The notes under the pieces were generated by a model. The model was not told where the DNA came from, did not search any database, and was given only the letters and a program-made list of their open reading frames with translations. 11,019 bases of DNA from JAXDLW01 sp046262515 (GTDB taxonomy: Bacteria > Chloroflexota > Dormibacteria > DASZGP01), in the NCBI GenBank assembly GCA_046262515.1, contig JBHEMP010000150.1, positions 1 through 11,019 on the forward strand, read 5' to 3'. Of the stretch, positions 4,672-11,019 are shown one piece after another. The translations under genes and the position numbers were made by a program. Position 1 is the stretch's first letter; every line of letters begins with the position of its first letter.

Positions 4672-6102
4672 TCAGTTAGGCGAGGCGACCAGGTCCATGA
4701 TGGCCCTCACCTCGCGCGGGTTGGTGACGGCGCGGGTTTCCATGTTGAAGCGCACGCCGCGGGAGGCGCCGGCCACTTCGAGGGGAATCGTTTCGGCGCG
4801 GATGAACGAGCCGAGCTCACCGGCGATGCGTTTTGCCACCTCGACGCCGGCCTCAGGGATCACGAGCGCGAAGTCCGCGCCATTGATGCGCGCCAGCGAG
4901 TTGACCTTTCGGGTCTTCCCGCGCAGCATCTCCGCCATCTGAGCGAGCGCCGCCTCGGCCGCCTCCGGCCCCAGCGTTGAGATCAGGTCGGCATGGTTGG
5001 CGATGTGGAAGAGCACCACGCTGAGATCGTGCTGGTGGCGCCCCGCGCGGCTGATCTCCTTCTCCAGGAGCTCCTCCAGGAACCGCAGGCTGTAGGCCCC
5101 GGTGCCCGGGTCGACCATGCCGCCGTGAGACTGCAGTAGCCGGCGCGCCAGCACCAGGCCGTCAGCGGCCGAGGTCGTCAGGACCCCGAGCGCGGCACTC
5201 CACGTCCCCAGCTCGGAGCGGTCTGTCCCCCCGACCACCAGCGCGCCATAGACGGTGCTCCCGTTCATCAGCGGCATCCCGGTGAGGGCGGCAGGCGGAG
5301 GCACCGACCCCGCCAGGTGGCGGCACCAGGCGCTCTGGGATACATCGGTGAGGTCCACCGCTCGCCCGGCTCGAAGGACCCATTCCGCGGTCCCCTGGAG
5401 CACGCGCCACCACTCCTGGCGTGCGGCGAGGCTCGACTCCTCCGCCAGCATGGCTCCCGCCTCGTCGTTGAGGCGGACGAAGGCGAACTCGGCGCCCGTG
5501 AAGTCAAGCGCGGCACTGACCAGGACGCCGGGCACGGCATCCGGTTCCGCCTGGGAGAGCGCCCGTGCCAGGCCGGAGAGCGCGCGCGCCCCCGCAACCT
5601 CGCCTGCCGTCAATTCGCGAAGCGCGCTGAACAGGGATTGGGCGGCGAGCATCGCCCGGTCCGGGTCCACCAGGACCACGCCTTCGGCCTCTATGGCAAG
5701 GTCGTCGGGGAAGATCTTGAGCTTGAACGAAAGTTCGGTAACACCTTCCATGTCGACGGGTCCAAACCGGGCCACGTCACTGACCAGGTTGGCGATCGCC
5801 GTCCCATCGCTGTCGATGATCGGGATGACGACGTGGCCGAGGCCGCCACAGGTACGCCGTAACTCGGGCCGCTGGGCTCGGTGGTAGGAGGGGTCGAAGA
5901 AGAGCGGGCAATCCATGTCGCTCTGGAGCAGTTGACAGAAACGAGGGGGATCCACCGGCAGGGTCAGGGGCACGGCGGCCAGCGTGTATGCGTGCAGCTT
6001 CAGGCCTGTTGCCGTCTCAAACCCCTGAACCACGTGGTGGAACTGGGGCATGCTCAGGATCTCTTCGGCGCGCGCACCGCCCACTGCGATAGACATCGTC
6101 AT
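4672..6102 (-). CDS. PocR-GAF-degenerate GGDEF sensory protein
   Basis: A 476-residue soluble protein with three parts. Residues about 20-130 resemble the PocR ligand-sensing domain: RFCQLLQSDMDCPLFF, then RRTCGGLGHVVIPI, with C56, C65 and C85 as possible ligand or metal contacts. About 170-315 is GAF-like (ALDFTGAEFAFVRLND ... GMPLMNGSTVYGALVVGG). About 330-435 is a GGDEF fold starting at DPGTGAYSLRFL. The signature is NGADF (407-411) instead of GGDEF, and the I-site RxxD is RKVN (398-401), so diguanylate cyclase activity and product inhibition are both doubtful. It more likely senses a small molecule and acts through protein contact. Starts at ATG 6102 or 6096; only a weak GGTGA is upstream. 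It stands alone, 51 bases past the hydrolase stop. Confidence 0.8.
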   Translation of the reverse strand: MTMSIAVGGARAEEILSMPQFHHVVQGFETATGLKLHAYTLAAVPLTLPVDPPRFCQLLQSDMDCPLFFDPSYHRAQRPELRRTCGGLGHVVIPIIDSDGTAIANLVSDVARFGPVDMEGVTELSFKLKIFPDDLAIEAEGVVLVDPDRAMLAAQSLFSALRELTAGEVAGARALSGLARALSQAEPDAVPGVLVSAALDFTGAEFAFVRLNDEAGAMLAEESSLAARQEWWRVLQGTAEWVLRAGRAVDLTDVSQSAWCRHLAGSVPPPAALTGMPLMNGSTVYGALVVGGTDRSELGTWSAALGVLTTSAADGLVLARRLLQSHGGMVDPGTGAYSLRFLEELLEKEISRAGRHQHDLSVVLFHIANHADLISTLGPEAAEAALAQMAEMLRGKTRKVNSLARINGADFALVIPEAGVEVAKRIAGELGSFIRAETIPLEVAGASRGVRFNMETRAVTNPREVRAIMDLVASPN

Positions 6103-6153
6103 TATGTAACGTCACCAGGGGGCCACACTTGCGGGCCCGTTGTCACGGTCAGG

Positions 6154-7014
6154 TCAGGGAATCGGTGCCTCGAGCCAATGGTCGAGGTCCGCGAAGACCT
6201 CTTCCCGGCAAATGTCGTTGAAGATTTCGTGGTAGGCGCCTTCGTAGGTGCGGTACACATGAGGTACTTCGGCGCTCCGGTTCAGCTGTTCCGCACCATC
6301 AGGGTCAACGAGCAGGTCGCCGGTCCCCTGGAGGAGAAGGAAGGGGATCTTGATCTCCCCCGCGCGACGGAGCATCGACGGCGCCGCGTTGAGGTAGACC
6401 TCGCTGTAGAAGCGGCTGCTCATGTCCTGCACGACGAGTGGGTCGGCCTTGTTGGCGCGTATCACCTCGGGTTCCCGCGCCACCGACTCTGGCGGGAAGC
6501 CTGCCTGCATCGTGAGCGTCGGACGGAGGACGGCCATCACCCGCGCCAGGCTATCTTTCCAGGCCGGGGCCTTGAAGGCCAGGACGAGGGCGGGCGCCGA
6601 CAGCACGAGCCGGTCGACGGCCGCGGGTTCCTGGAGCGCAAGAGCCATCGCCAGGATGCCTCCGGTGGAGTGGCCGAGCAGCACTCGCTCGAGGCCGGGC
6701 TCAGCGCCGGTCGCCAGCTCGATAAAGGCTTTCAGGTCTTCCACGATTTCCTGGTACGAATCGATATGGCCCCGCCTGCCCGGGCTTTTGCCGTTGCCCC
6801 GCTGGTCGAAGGAGTAGACCACCGCCCCGCGGCCGGCGAGGTGCTGCACCAGGTAGGGCATCCGGCCCGCATGGTCGGCAAAGCCGTGAACCGTGATGAC
6901 CAGGCGCCGCGCCACCTGCGTCGGGTCACGACGCGAGACGTAGTAAAGCTCCACCCCGTCGGGGGCCTTGAACGTCCCTTCGCGCTCCTCGAGGCCCGCA
7001 GCCTGCTGGCTCAT
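6154..7014 (-). CDS. Alpha/beta hydrolase, monoacylglycerol lipase-like
   Basis: A 286-residue serine hydrolase of the Hydrolase_4 / monoacylglycerol lipase group, which cleaves fatty-acid glycerol esters or similar lipids. The catalytic set is visible: oxyanion HGFADHAGR (43-51), nucleophile S116 in GHSTGG, acid D233 in GTGDLLVDP and H262 in GAYHEIFND; FDQRGNGKSPGRRGH (69-83) is the typical lipase stretch. Length fits the family. No signal peptide is seen, so it acts in the cytoplasm or at the inner membrane face. The ATG at 7014 was chosen because AGGAGG (7022-7027) lies seven bases upstream and because it shares its A with the VirB4-like gene's stop (TGATG). A longer in-frame extension to 7446 is rejected as antisense-like sequence. 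It is coupled to the ATPase gene. Confidence 0.92.
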   Translation of the reverse strand: MSQQAAGLEEREGTFKAPDGVELYYVSRRDPTQVARRLVITVHGFADHAGRMPYLVQHLAGRGAVVYSFDQRGNGKSPGRRGHIDSYQEIVEDLKAFIELATGAEPGLERVLLGHSTGGILAMALALQEPAAVDRLVLSAPALVLAFKAPAWKDSLARVMAVLRPTLTMQAGFPPESVAREPEVIRANKADPLVVQDMSSRFYSEVYLNAAPSMLRRAGEIKIPFLLLQGTGDLLVDPDGAEQLNRSAEVPHVYRTYEGAYHEIFNDICREEVFADLDHWLEAPIP

Positions 7015-9326
7015 CACCTTCCCTCCTGGATCGCGGGAAGTCTCGCATACCCCTCCAGTTCTCGCTGCCAGGGGTTGCCCTCCACTACCAGCCGGTGGCG
7101 GCCGTCCCCCGCGAGCAGCAGGAATTCCCCGCGTCGGGCGCAGGCGAGGTGTTCCGCCTGGCTCTGCGTCAGGCCGAAGGCGCGCTGCAGGCGCTGGGCC
7201 TCGGCCGGGCGCTGGCCGCCGAGGAAGAGCGTCGAGGGGTTGGTGGCGAGCACCAGTCCCTGGTCGGACGCGAGCAGGTCGCCGGCGTTCTGGGTCACCA
7301 GGACCAGGGAGCCCTGGTACTTGCGCACCCGGCGCGCGAGCCGCACCAGGAACCGACGGACCAGTGGATATTCGAACACCAGCCCGACTTCGTCGAAGAG
7401 CATCCGGCGCCGCTGCGGTGAGCAACGTACCCGCGCCCAGATCCACTGCGCGATCAGGAAGTAGGCCACGGGGACGATCTCCTCCTTCAGGTCGCGCAGG
7501 TTGAAGACCACGAAATCCGCATCCAGGGAGACATTGGTGGGGCGCGCGAAGAGCGCGCCCATCGGCCCCTCCGTCCAGCGGCGCAGTGAGCGGGCCACGC
7601 GCGGCGCGGCGCCGCAGGCCTGGAGGTCCGCGCGCAGGTCCCGGAGGGTGGCGCCGCCCCTCACCAACAGCCGCCGGAGGGCGATGTCGAGGTCAACTCG
7701 CTCGTCCTCCGTCAGCGCCCCGCACATGGTGCCGAGGAGGTCCAGCAGATCCGCCACCTGGTCCCCGAGTGGGTCCCGTTCTCCCGCCATAGTCAGGGCG
7801 GGGTCGAGGACATTGATCGAGGTCCCCGACCCCAGCGCCATGTCCACGCACTGACCGCCGATGGCGTCACACACCTCCCCGTACTCGGCCTCAGGGTCGA
7901 TCACGAAGCCCGCTATCCCGGCGTCGGCGTCACTGAGAAGGAGGCCCTTGACCAGGTACGTCTTGCCCGCGCCGGAATGGCCGAACACGCCGATGTTGGC
8001 ATTGGCAAAGCGCTCCTCATCGAATGTGTCGATCAAAACAGGCCCGCCGCCCCGGGCCTGGCGCCCGACGAAATGCCCCTGTGGCTGTTGCAACCTGTCC
8101 TGGACCCATGGGAACAGGCTCGTGACCACGGATCCGGGCAAGAGGCGGTCGGCCCTCACCGGGTCCTGGCCGATTGCCAGCGTCGCGCGCCGGGCCAGCG
8201 ACATCTGGAAACTGGCCGGCGCGACCAGGATCCCCGCCCTCTCGGCGCCCTCCAGCACCGCGTTTGACATGACCTCCAGTTCCTCTTCGTCGCCGGCCTC
8301 CACGGTCATGTACAGGGCGACGGAGTAGACGCTCTCCTGGTTGCCGGCGACGTCGCGCCGCAGGCCCATGGCCTCCGGCAGGGCGGTCTCCGTGAGCGGG
8401 TCACCCACGGCGAGCGTCGCGGCGTCACTGAGGCGGCTCGACTGCAGGTCGCGGATGCGCCGGTTGAGCAGGCGCAGCGCGCTGCCGGCCGGGATCCGGA
8501 AACCATGAAGCGCGAGGTCGTACGGGACCGGCACCTCAAGCAGGGGGCTGAGCCATCCCGGTTCTACAAGGCCGCCCGGGTACCCGCGGACTATGAAGCC
8601 CCGGCTCAGCCGGTCCCCGTACCGCCACCAGTCGCCCCTCTCCTCGCCCTGCTTCCCCGGGGCAACCCACGTGGCAACCTCGCGGTCGATGAAACGCTCG
8701 AGGTCGTCGCCCTCCAGGACGCTCGGCCGCAGGCCCATGCGTGCCAGTTCCCGGGCCGTCGCCTCGGCGTCACGGCGAGCGGCGGAGGCGATGTCGGGTG
8801 CGGCGTCGGAGCGCCAACGGGTGCGCACACGATCGGCCGGCGAGGGGGCGGCGGAAACCACAAGTCTGATGTCGTGCCGCAGGCCCGGGGCAAGTGAGGT
8901 GTCCCGCAGGAATCGCTGCAGCGCCGGCCGCGTCGACGCAACGGCGCCATCCCACCTGCTCGCGACGTGGACCTGGAACCGACCGCTGATGCCTCCGAGC
9001 AGCGCACTGAAGCGCGCCAACTGCACCCGGGTGGTCTCGGGTCCGGCTTCGAGCAGGTCAAACGGTCCCGTCCGCACGATGCAATGGCGTTCGAGGCCAC
9101 TGCAGCTGAACACGGCCGGGTCGCCGTCGCCCCCGACGACCGGCAGTGGCTGCGATTCGTGCCCACGTTCCAGGCGTGAGCGCAAGTGCTGAAGCAACCA
9201 CTCACCGAACAGGGGCGCTGGGTCTGGTGCGGCGAACCGTCCCCCCACACGTTCCGGTTCGCCGCTCGCAAATACTCTCAAGAACTGCGGGACACGCGGA
9301 GGACAATCTCGAATTGTGGAGCGCAA
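7014..9326 (-). CDS. VirB4/TraC-like conjugation or secretion ATPase (orphan)
   Basis: A 770-residue P-loop ATPase of the VirB4/TrsE/TraC type, which powers type IV secretion channels at the inner membrane. The N-terminal half (1-420) is a variable region without recognised motifs. The motor domain follows: GHSGAGKTY (449-457) is Walker A, RRMLFDEVGLVF (640-651) is Walker B with D645 and E646, LVTQNAGDLL (676-685) gives the conserved glutamine motif, and the C-terminal RRGEFLLLAGDGRH (731-744) matches the family end. No other T4SS gene (VirB6, VirB8, VirD4, relaxase) is in the window. The frame begins with a TTG at 9326, without a convincing Shine-Dalgarno site, and internal starts are possible, so the true N terminus is uncertain. 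It shares its stop with the downstream hydrolase start and is divergent from a small membrane protein gene. Confidence 0.88.
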   Translation of the reverse strand: MRSTIRDCPPRVPQFLRVFASGEPERVGGRFAAPDPAPLFGEWLLQHLRSRLERGHESQPLPVVGGDGDPAVFSCSGLERHCIVRTGPFDLLEAGPETTRVQLARFSALLGGISGRFQVHVASRWDGAVASTRPALQRFLRDTSLAPGLRHDIRLVVSAAPSPADRVRTRWRSDAAPDIASAARRDAEATARELARMGLRPSVLEGDDLERFIDREVATWVAPGKQGEERGDWWRYGDRLSRGFIVRGYPGGLVEPGWLSPLLEVPVPYDLALHGFRIPAGSALRLLNRRIRDLQSSRLSDAATLAVGDPLTETALPEAMGLRRDVAGNQESVYSVALYMTVEAGDEEELEVMSNAVLEGAERAGILVAPASFQMSLARRATLAIGQDPVRADRLLPGSVVTSLFPWVQDRLQQPQGHFVGRQARGGGPVLIDTFDEERFANANIGVFGHSGAGKTYLVKGLLLSDADAGIAGFVIDPEAEYGEVCDAIGGQCVDMALGSGTSINVLDPALTMAGERDPLGDQVADLLDLLGTMCGALTEDERVDLDIALRRLLVRGGATLRDLRADLQACGAAPRVARSLRRWTEGPMGALFARPTNVSLDADFVVFNLRDLKEEIVPVAYFLIAQWIWARVRCSPQRRRMLFDEVGLVFEYPLVRRFLVRLARRVRKYQGSLVLVTQNAGDLLASDQGLVLATNPSTLFLGGQRPAEAQRLQRAFGLTQSQAEHLACARRGEFLLLAGDGRHRLVVEGNPWQRELEGYARLPAIQEGR
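7022..7027 (-). promoter_or_regulatory. Shine-Dalgarno site fixing the hydrolase start
   Basis: A full AGGAGG on the minus strand is seven bases before the ATG at 7014 and lies inside the last codons of the ATPase gene. With the TGATG junction it suggests reinitiation plus independent ribosome loading. Confidence 0.8.
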
Positions 9327-9361
9327 CGCCCACTGGCCGCTTTTACAGGAATTTACGTGTT

Positions 9362-9385
9362 CTTGTCGGCGTGACCGGGGACAAG
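9362..9385. promoter_or_regulatory. Inverted repeat between divergent genes, possible operator
   Basis: CTTGTC (9362-9367) and GACAAG (9380-9385) are perfectly inverted with a 12-base spacer. They lie in the 77-base gap between the VirB4-like gene and the small membrane gene, where promoters of both must be. Whether it is a binding site, or chance, cannot be told; no regulator gene is next to it. Confidence 0.3.
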
Positions 9386-9403
9386 TCGCCAGAGTAGGGA
9401 ACC

Positions 9404-9646
9404 ATGTTGGGTGTAGAGGAGATCGGACTGGTCGTCGTCGTCTGGGGCGTTTGCGCCCTGGCCTTCCGTGACTGGATCGTGAAGTTCGACCTGGTGATGC
9501 GGGAACGCGCGACAGGCGACTATTTCCCCGACAGGGTGGTGGAGGAGCAGCGCCGGCTGCTCGACCGTACAGCCCGGCTGGGGCTGGCGGTGGGACTGCT
9601 GGTCTTCTTCCTGGGCGCCGCCCTGCGCTTCTCAGGGCACGGTTAA
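9404..9646 (+). CDS. Small two-helix membrane protein, unknown family
   Basis: An 80-residue protein with two hydrophobic segments, about 6-21 (EIGLVVVVWGVCALAF) and 58-75 (ARLGLAVGLLVFFLGAAL). Between them is a charged loop of about 35 residues with several Arg and Glu that is probably helical. I do not recognise the family. The ATG at 9404 has a weak AGGGA five bases upstream. It is divergent from the VirB4-like gene and convergent on the SDR gene, whose stop overlaps its own in TTAA. Its position makes a membrane partner for the ATPase conceivable, since VirB4 proteins work with small membrane proteins, but divergent orientation gives no direct support. Confidence 0.65.
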   Translation: MLGVEEIGLVVVVWGVCALAFRDWIVKFDLVMRERATGDYFPDRVVEEQRRLLDRTARLGLAVGLLVFFLGAALRFSGHG

Positions 9647-10458
9647 AGGCCGAGCGTCAGCCGGGAGACCCTGTCCTTGATGCCCGTTGGGGTGACCCGC
9701 TCCATGAGCGCCAGCAGCTGCGCGTCGTAACCCACCAGGTAGCGCGCATTCGGGTTTGAGCTGGTCAGCGCCTTGACCACCACCTTCGCGACCGTCCGGG
9801 GGTTTCCCATAAGCGGCTGTGATAGCTGGGTGCCCGTGGTCAACCGCTCGTAGGCGCCGCGGTAGCGTGAGCCCTTGCGCTGGGCCAGGGCCGCGTCATT
9901 CTGCTCCCAGATGCCAGTCTTGAAGCCCCCCGGCTCCACCAGGACGACCTTGATGCCGGAAGAGGCAACCTCCATCCGAAGCGCGTCCGAGACCCCCTCC
10001 AGGGCATGTTTGCAGCCCTGGTACCAACCGGAGAGCGGGGTCGTGGTCAGCCCGTAGATCGAGGACATGTTCACGATGCGACCCTCGCCGGCTTCCCTCA
10101 TGTAAGGGATGGCCAGGCGGGCGAGACGGATGGGCGCCACCACCATGGTCTCAAGAACCTCGCGGACTTCTTTGTCCGGAATGTCCTCAACCGCGCCCGT
10201 AGCCGGGAACCCGGCATTGTTCACGACCGCGAAGGGTCGCAGGTCGCTGATCACCGTGCGGCAGTTGTTGGCGTTGTTCACGTCGAGGATGACCGTGTCA
10301 ACGCTCACGTCGGCGTCCCGGGCAGCCTCCCGGACGATCTTCGCCTTGGCCTCGGAACGGACGCCGCCGACGGAGTGGAAGCCACGGCGGGCCACCTCGA
10401 TAACCGTGGCCAGGCCGATCCCGGAATTCGCCCCTGTGGTCAGTACTGTCCGTGCCAT
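9643..10458 (-). CDS. Short-chain dehydrogenase/reductase (SDR)
   Basis: A 271-residue classical SDR, an NAD(P)H-dependent oxidoreductase of alcohols or ketones. The nucleotide-binding TGANSGIG is at 8-15, NNAG at 80-83, and the catalytic S133 (in NMSSIYG), Y146 and K150 (YQGCK) show the standard spacing of 13 and 4. R34 in GVRSEAK after strand 2 suggests NADP(H) rather than NAD. VEPGGFKTGIWEQN follows the usual PG motif. The substrate is unknown. Its ATG at 10458 has no Shine-Dalgarno site; TACGCT at 14 to 9 bases upstream suits a leaderless start. A longer frame to 10800 is antisense-like and rejected. It lies 35 bases past the PBP stop, with a hairpin between, and its stop at 9643-9645 overlaps the convergent membrane gene. 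Confidence 0.92.
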   Translation of the reverse strand: MARTVLTTGANSGIGLATVIEVARRGFHSVGGVRSEAKAKIVREAARDADVSVDTVILDVNNANNCRTVISDLRPFAVVNNAGFPATGAVEDIPDKEVREVLETMVVAPIRLARLAIPYMREAGEGRIVNMSSIYGLTTTPLSGWYQGCKHALEGVSDALRMEVASSGIKVVLVEPGGFKTGIWEQNDAALAQRKGSRYRGAYERLTTGTQLSQPLMGNPRTVAKVVVKALTSSNPNARYLVGYDAQLLALMERVTPTGIKDRVSRLTLGL

Positions 10459-10471
10459 TGGGTTTGAGCGT

Positions 10472-10494
10472 ACCAACCCCACGGCGGGGCTGGT
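10472..10494 (-). terminator. Hairpin at the PBP stop codon
   Basis: On the minus strand ACCAGCCCC pairs with GGGGTTGGT around a GCCGT loop: nine pairs including one G-U, beginning at the last base of the PBP stop codon (10494). It probably ends the PBP transcript before the SDR gene, whose start is 14 bases beyond. No U tract is present. Confidence 0.5.
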
Positions 10495-11019
10495 CAGTCG
10501 CCCCCGTCGCCCTGGGGTTGGACGGGGGGTGGCGGCGGGGCCTTCTCGTCGTGCTTCTTGCCTCTGCCGGGCCCAGCGGGGGGCGCGGGGGCGGACGGGG
10601 GGGCGCAGGAGGAGTTGGGCTGCGTCCCGGGAAGGTAGAGCTCGCCATTGCGAACGGTTAAGTCGGCGGGCTTCTGGTACCAGCGGTTGAGCTCGGCGGG
10701 CAGTCCGTTGATAAAGGTCGCCAAGGTGCTGGAGCCGGTCTCCACCCCGAAGGCACTGATGGCGTGGCCGGCGCCGTTTGAGCCAGTGTTCCCGGCCCAC
10801 GCGCCGACCACGATGTCGTGGTTGTAGGCCATCATCCAGGCGTCGGAGTGGATGCCCGTGGCGTCGCCGCCGGTGGTGCCCGACTTACCCGCCATGGGTC
10901 GTCCCCAGCCCAGGCCCCACTGGTCCTGGTACCCCTTGAGGACGTCGCTAATGAGGTAGGCCTCGGCGGGGGAGAGCACCTGCGACCGGTGATCCTGGTC
11001 CCCGGGGGTGACGTCGAAG
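10494..11019 (-). CDS. Class A penicillin-binding protein, C-terminal part (partial)
   Basis: About 174 C-terminal residues of a peptidoglycan glycosyltransferase/transpeptidase; the N-terminal part lies beyond the window. It shows the end of the penicillin-binding transpeptidase domain: LSPAEAYLISDVLKGY, then GRPMAGKSGTTGG with the third active-site motif K-S-G-T-T (codons at 10872-10886), followed by SDAWMMAYNHDIVVGAWAGN, a hallmark of class A PBPs. Ser replaces the usual Thr of KTGTT, a variant found in other PBPs and compatible with activity. The tail after about LPGTQPNSSC is rich in Pro, Gly and Lys and ends in GDGGD, as in many actinobacterial class A PBPs. It acts outside the cytoplasmic membrane. 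A hairpin starts at its stop codon. Confidence 0.9.
   Translation of the reverse strand, partial: FDVTPGDQDHRSQVLSPAEAYLISDVLKGYQDQWGLGWGRPMAGKSGTTGGDATGIHSDAWMMAYNHDIVVGAWAGNTGSNGAGHAISAFGVETGSSTLATFINGLPAELNRWYQKPADLTVRNGELYLPGTQPNSSCAPPSAPAPPAGPGRGKKHDEKAPPPPPVQPQGDGGD

Noticed and set aside
6154..7446. Hydrolase extended upstream to 430 residues
   Set aside because: The extra residues lie inside the ATPase gene in another frame and are Arg/Pro/Gly-rich. A full AGGAGG and a TGATG junction mark 7014 as the true start.
5881..7464. Open frame on the + strand of about 527 codons
   Set aside because: It runs antisense to the hydrolase and parts of two other genes that have clear catalytic motifs. 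Its protein shows no motif and the frame is kept open by GC bias.
9643..10800. SDR extended upstream to 385 residues
   Set aside because: The extra residues overlap the PBP coding region out of frame and lack SDR sequence. The TGANSGIG motif sits at the usual distance from ATG 10458.
10872..10886. KSGTT in the PBP as a sign of an inactive transpeptidase
   Set aside because: Ser in the second position of the K-T/S-G motif is normal in several active PBP families, so it is not evidence of lost function.

Overview
The window is high-GC DNA of about 11 kb with tightly packed genes, several 1-4 base gene overlaps, strong GC3 bias and several genes that appear to start without a Shine-Dalgarno sequence. 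The side-by-side CysA-type thiosulfate sulfurtransferase and SseC (DUF1416) genes are a classic actinobacterial pair. A class A penicillin-binding protein with a proline-rich tail also fits Actinobacteria or a related Terrabacteria lineage such as Dormibacterota or Chloroflexota. The exact phylum cannot be fixed from the sequence alone. It looks like ordinary chromosome rather than a plasmid or prophage: no transposase, integrase, phage gene, tRNA or CRISPR array was seen.

Layout: (1) 1-116, the last codons of a possible + strand gene. (2) 117-581, a gene-free stretch holding a diverged long inverted repeat (318-384 with 504-576) and a compact hairpin. (3) 582-1750, minus-strand operon cysA-sseC with an ATGA overlap. 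(4) 1821-2717, a minus-strand zinc-ribbon SAM methyltransferase, divergent by 20 bases from (5) a + strand DUF1801 protein (2738-3139). (6) 3164-3915, a minus-strand two-gene membrane operon, divergent from (7) a TetR-family regulator (4023-4607), with an AT-rich nested palindrome between them. (8) 4672-6102, a minus-strand PocR-GAF-degenerate GGDEF protein. (9) 6154-9326, a minus-strand pair in which a VirB4/TraC-like ATPase is translationally coupled (TGATG) to a monoacylglycerol-lipase-like hydrolase. (10) 9404-9646, a small + strand two-helix membrane protein. (11) 9643-10458, a minus-strand short-chain dehydrogenase whose stop codon shares a TTAA with the previous gene. (12) 10494 to the window end, the C-terminal part of a class A PBP on the minus strand.

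How the genes work together: the clearest functional unit is sulfur transfer by cysA-sseC. The second is a self-contained regulatory module, a TetR repressor facing a small His-rich membrane protein plus a four-helix membrane protein, with a likely operator over the -10/-35 region. The VirB4-like ATPase stands without any other recognisable type IV secretion gene in the window and is coupled to a lipase, which is the least expected arrangement here. The remaining genes (methyltransferase, DUF1801, SDR, PBP) look like unrelated housekeeping or accessory neighbours. No clearly new multi-gene system is proven by this sequence. The best candidates for a second look are the inverted repeat at 318-576, the orphan VirB4-lipase pair and the TetR operator region.
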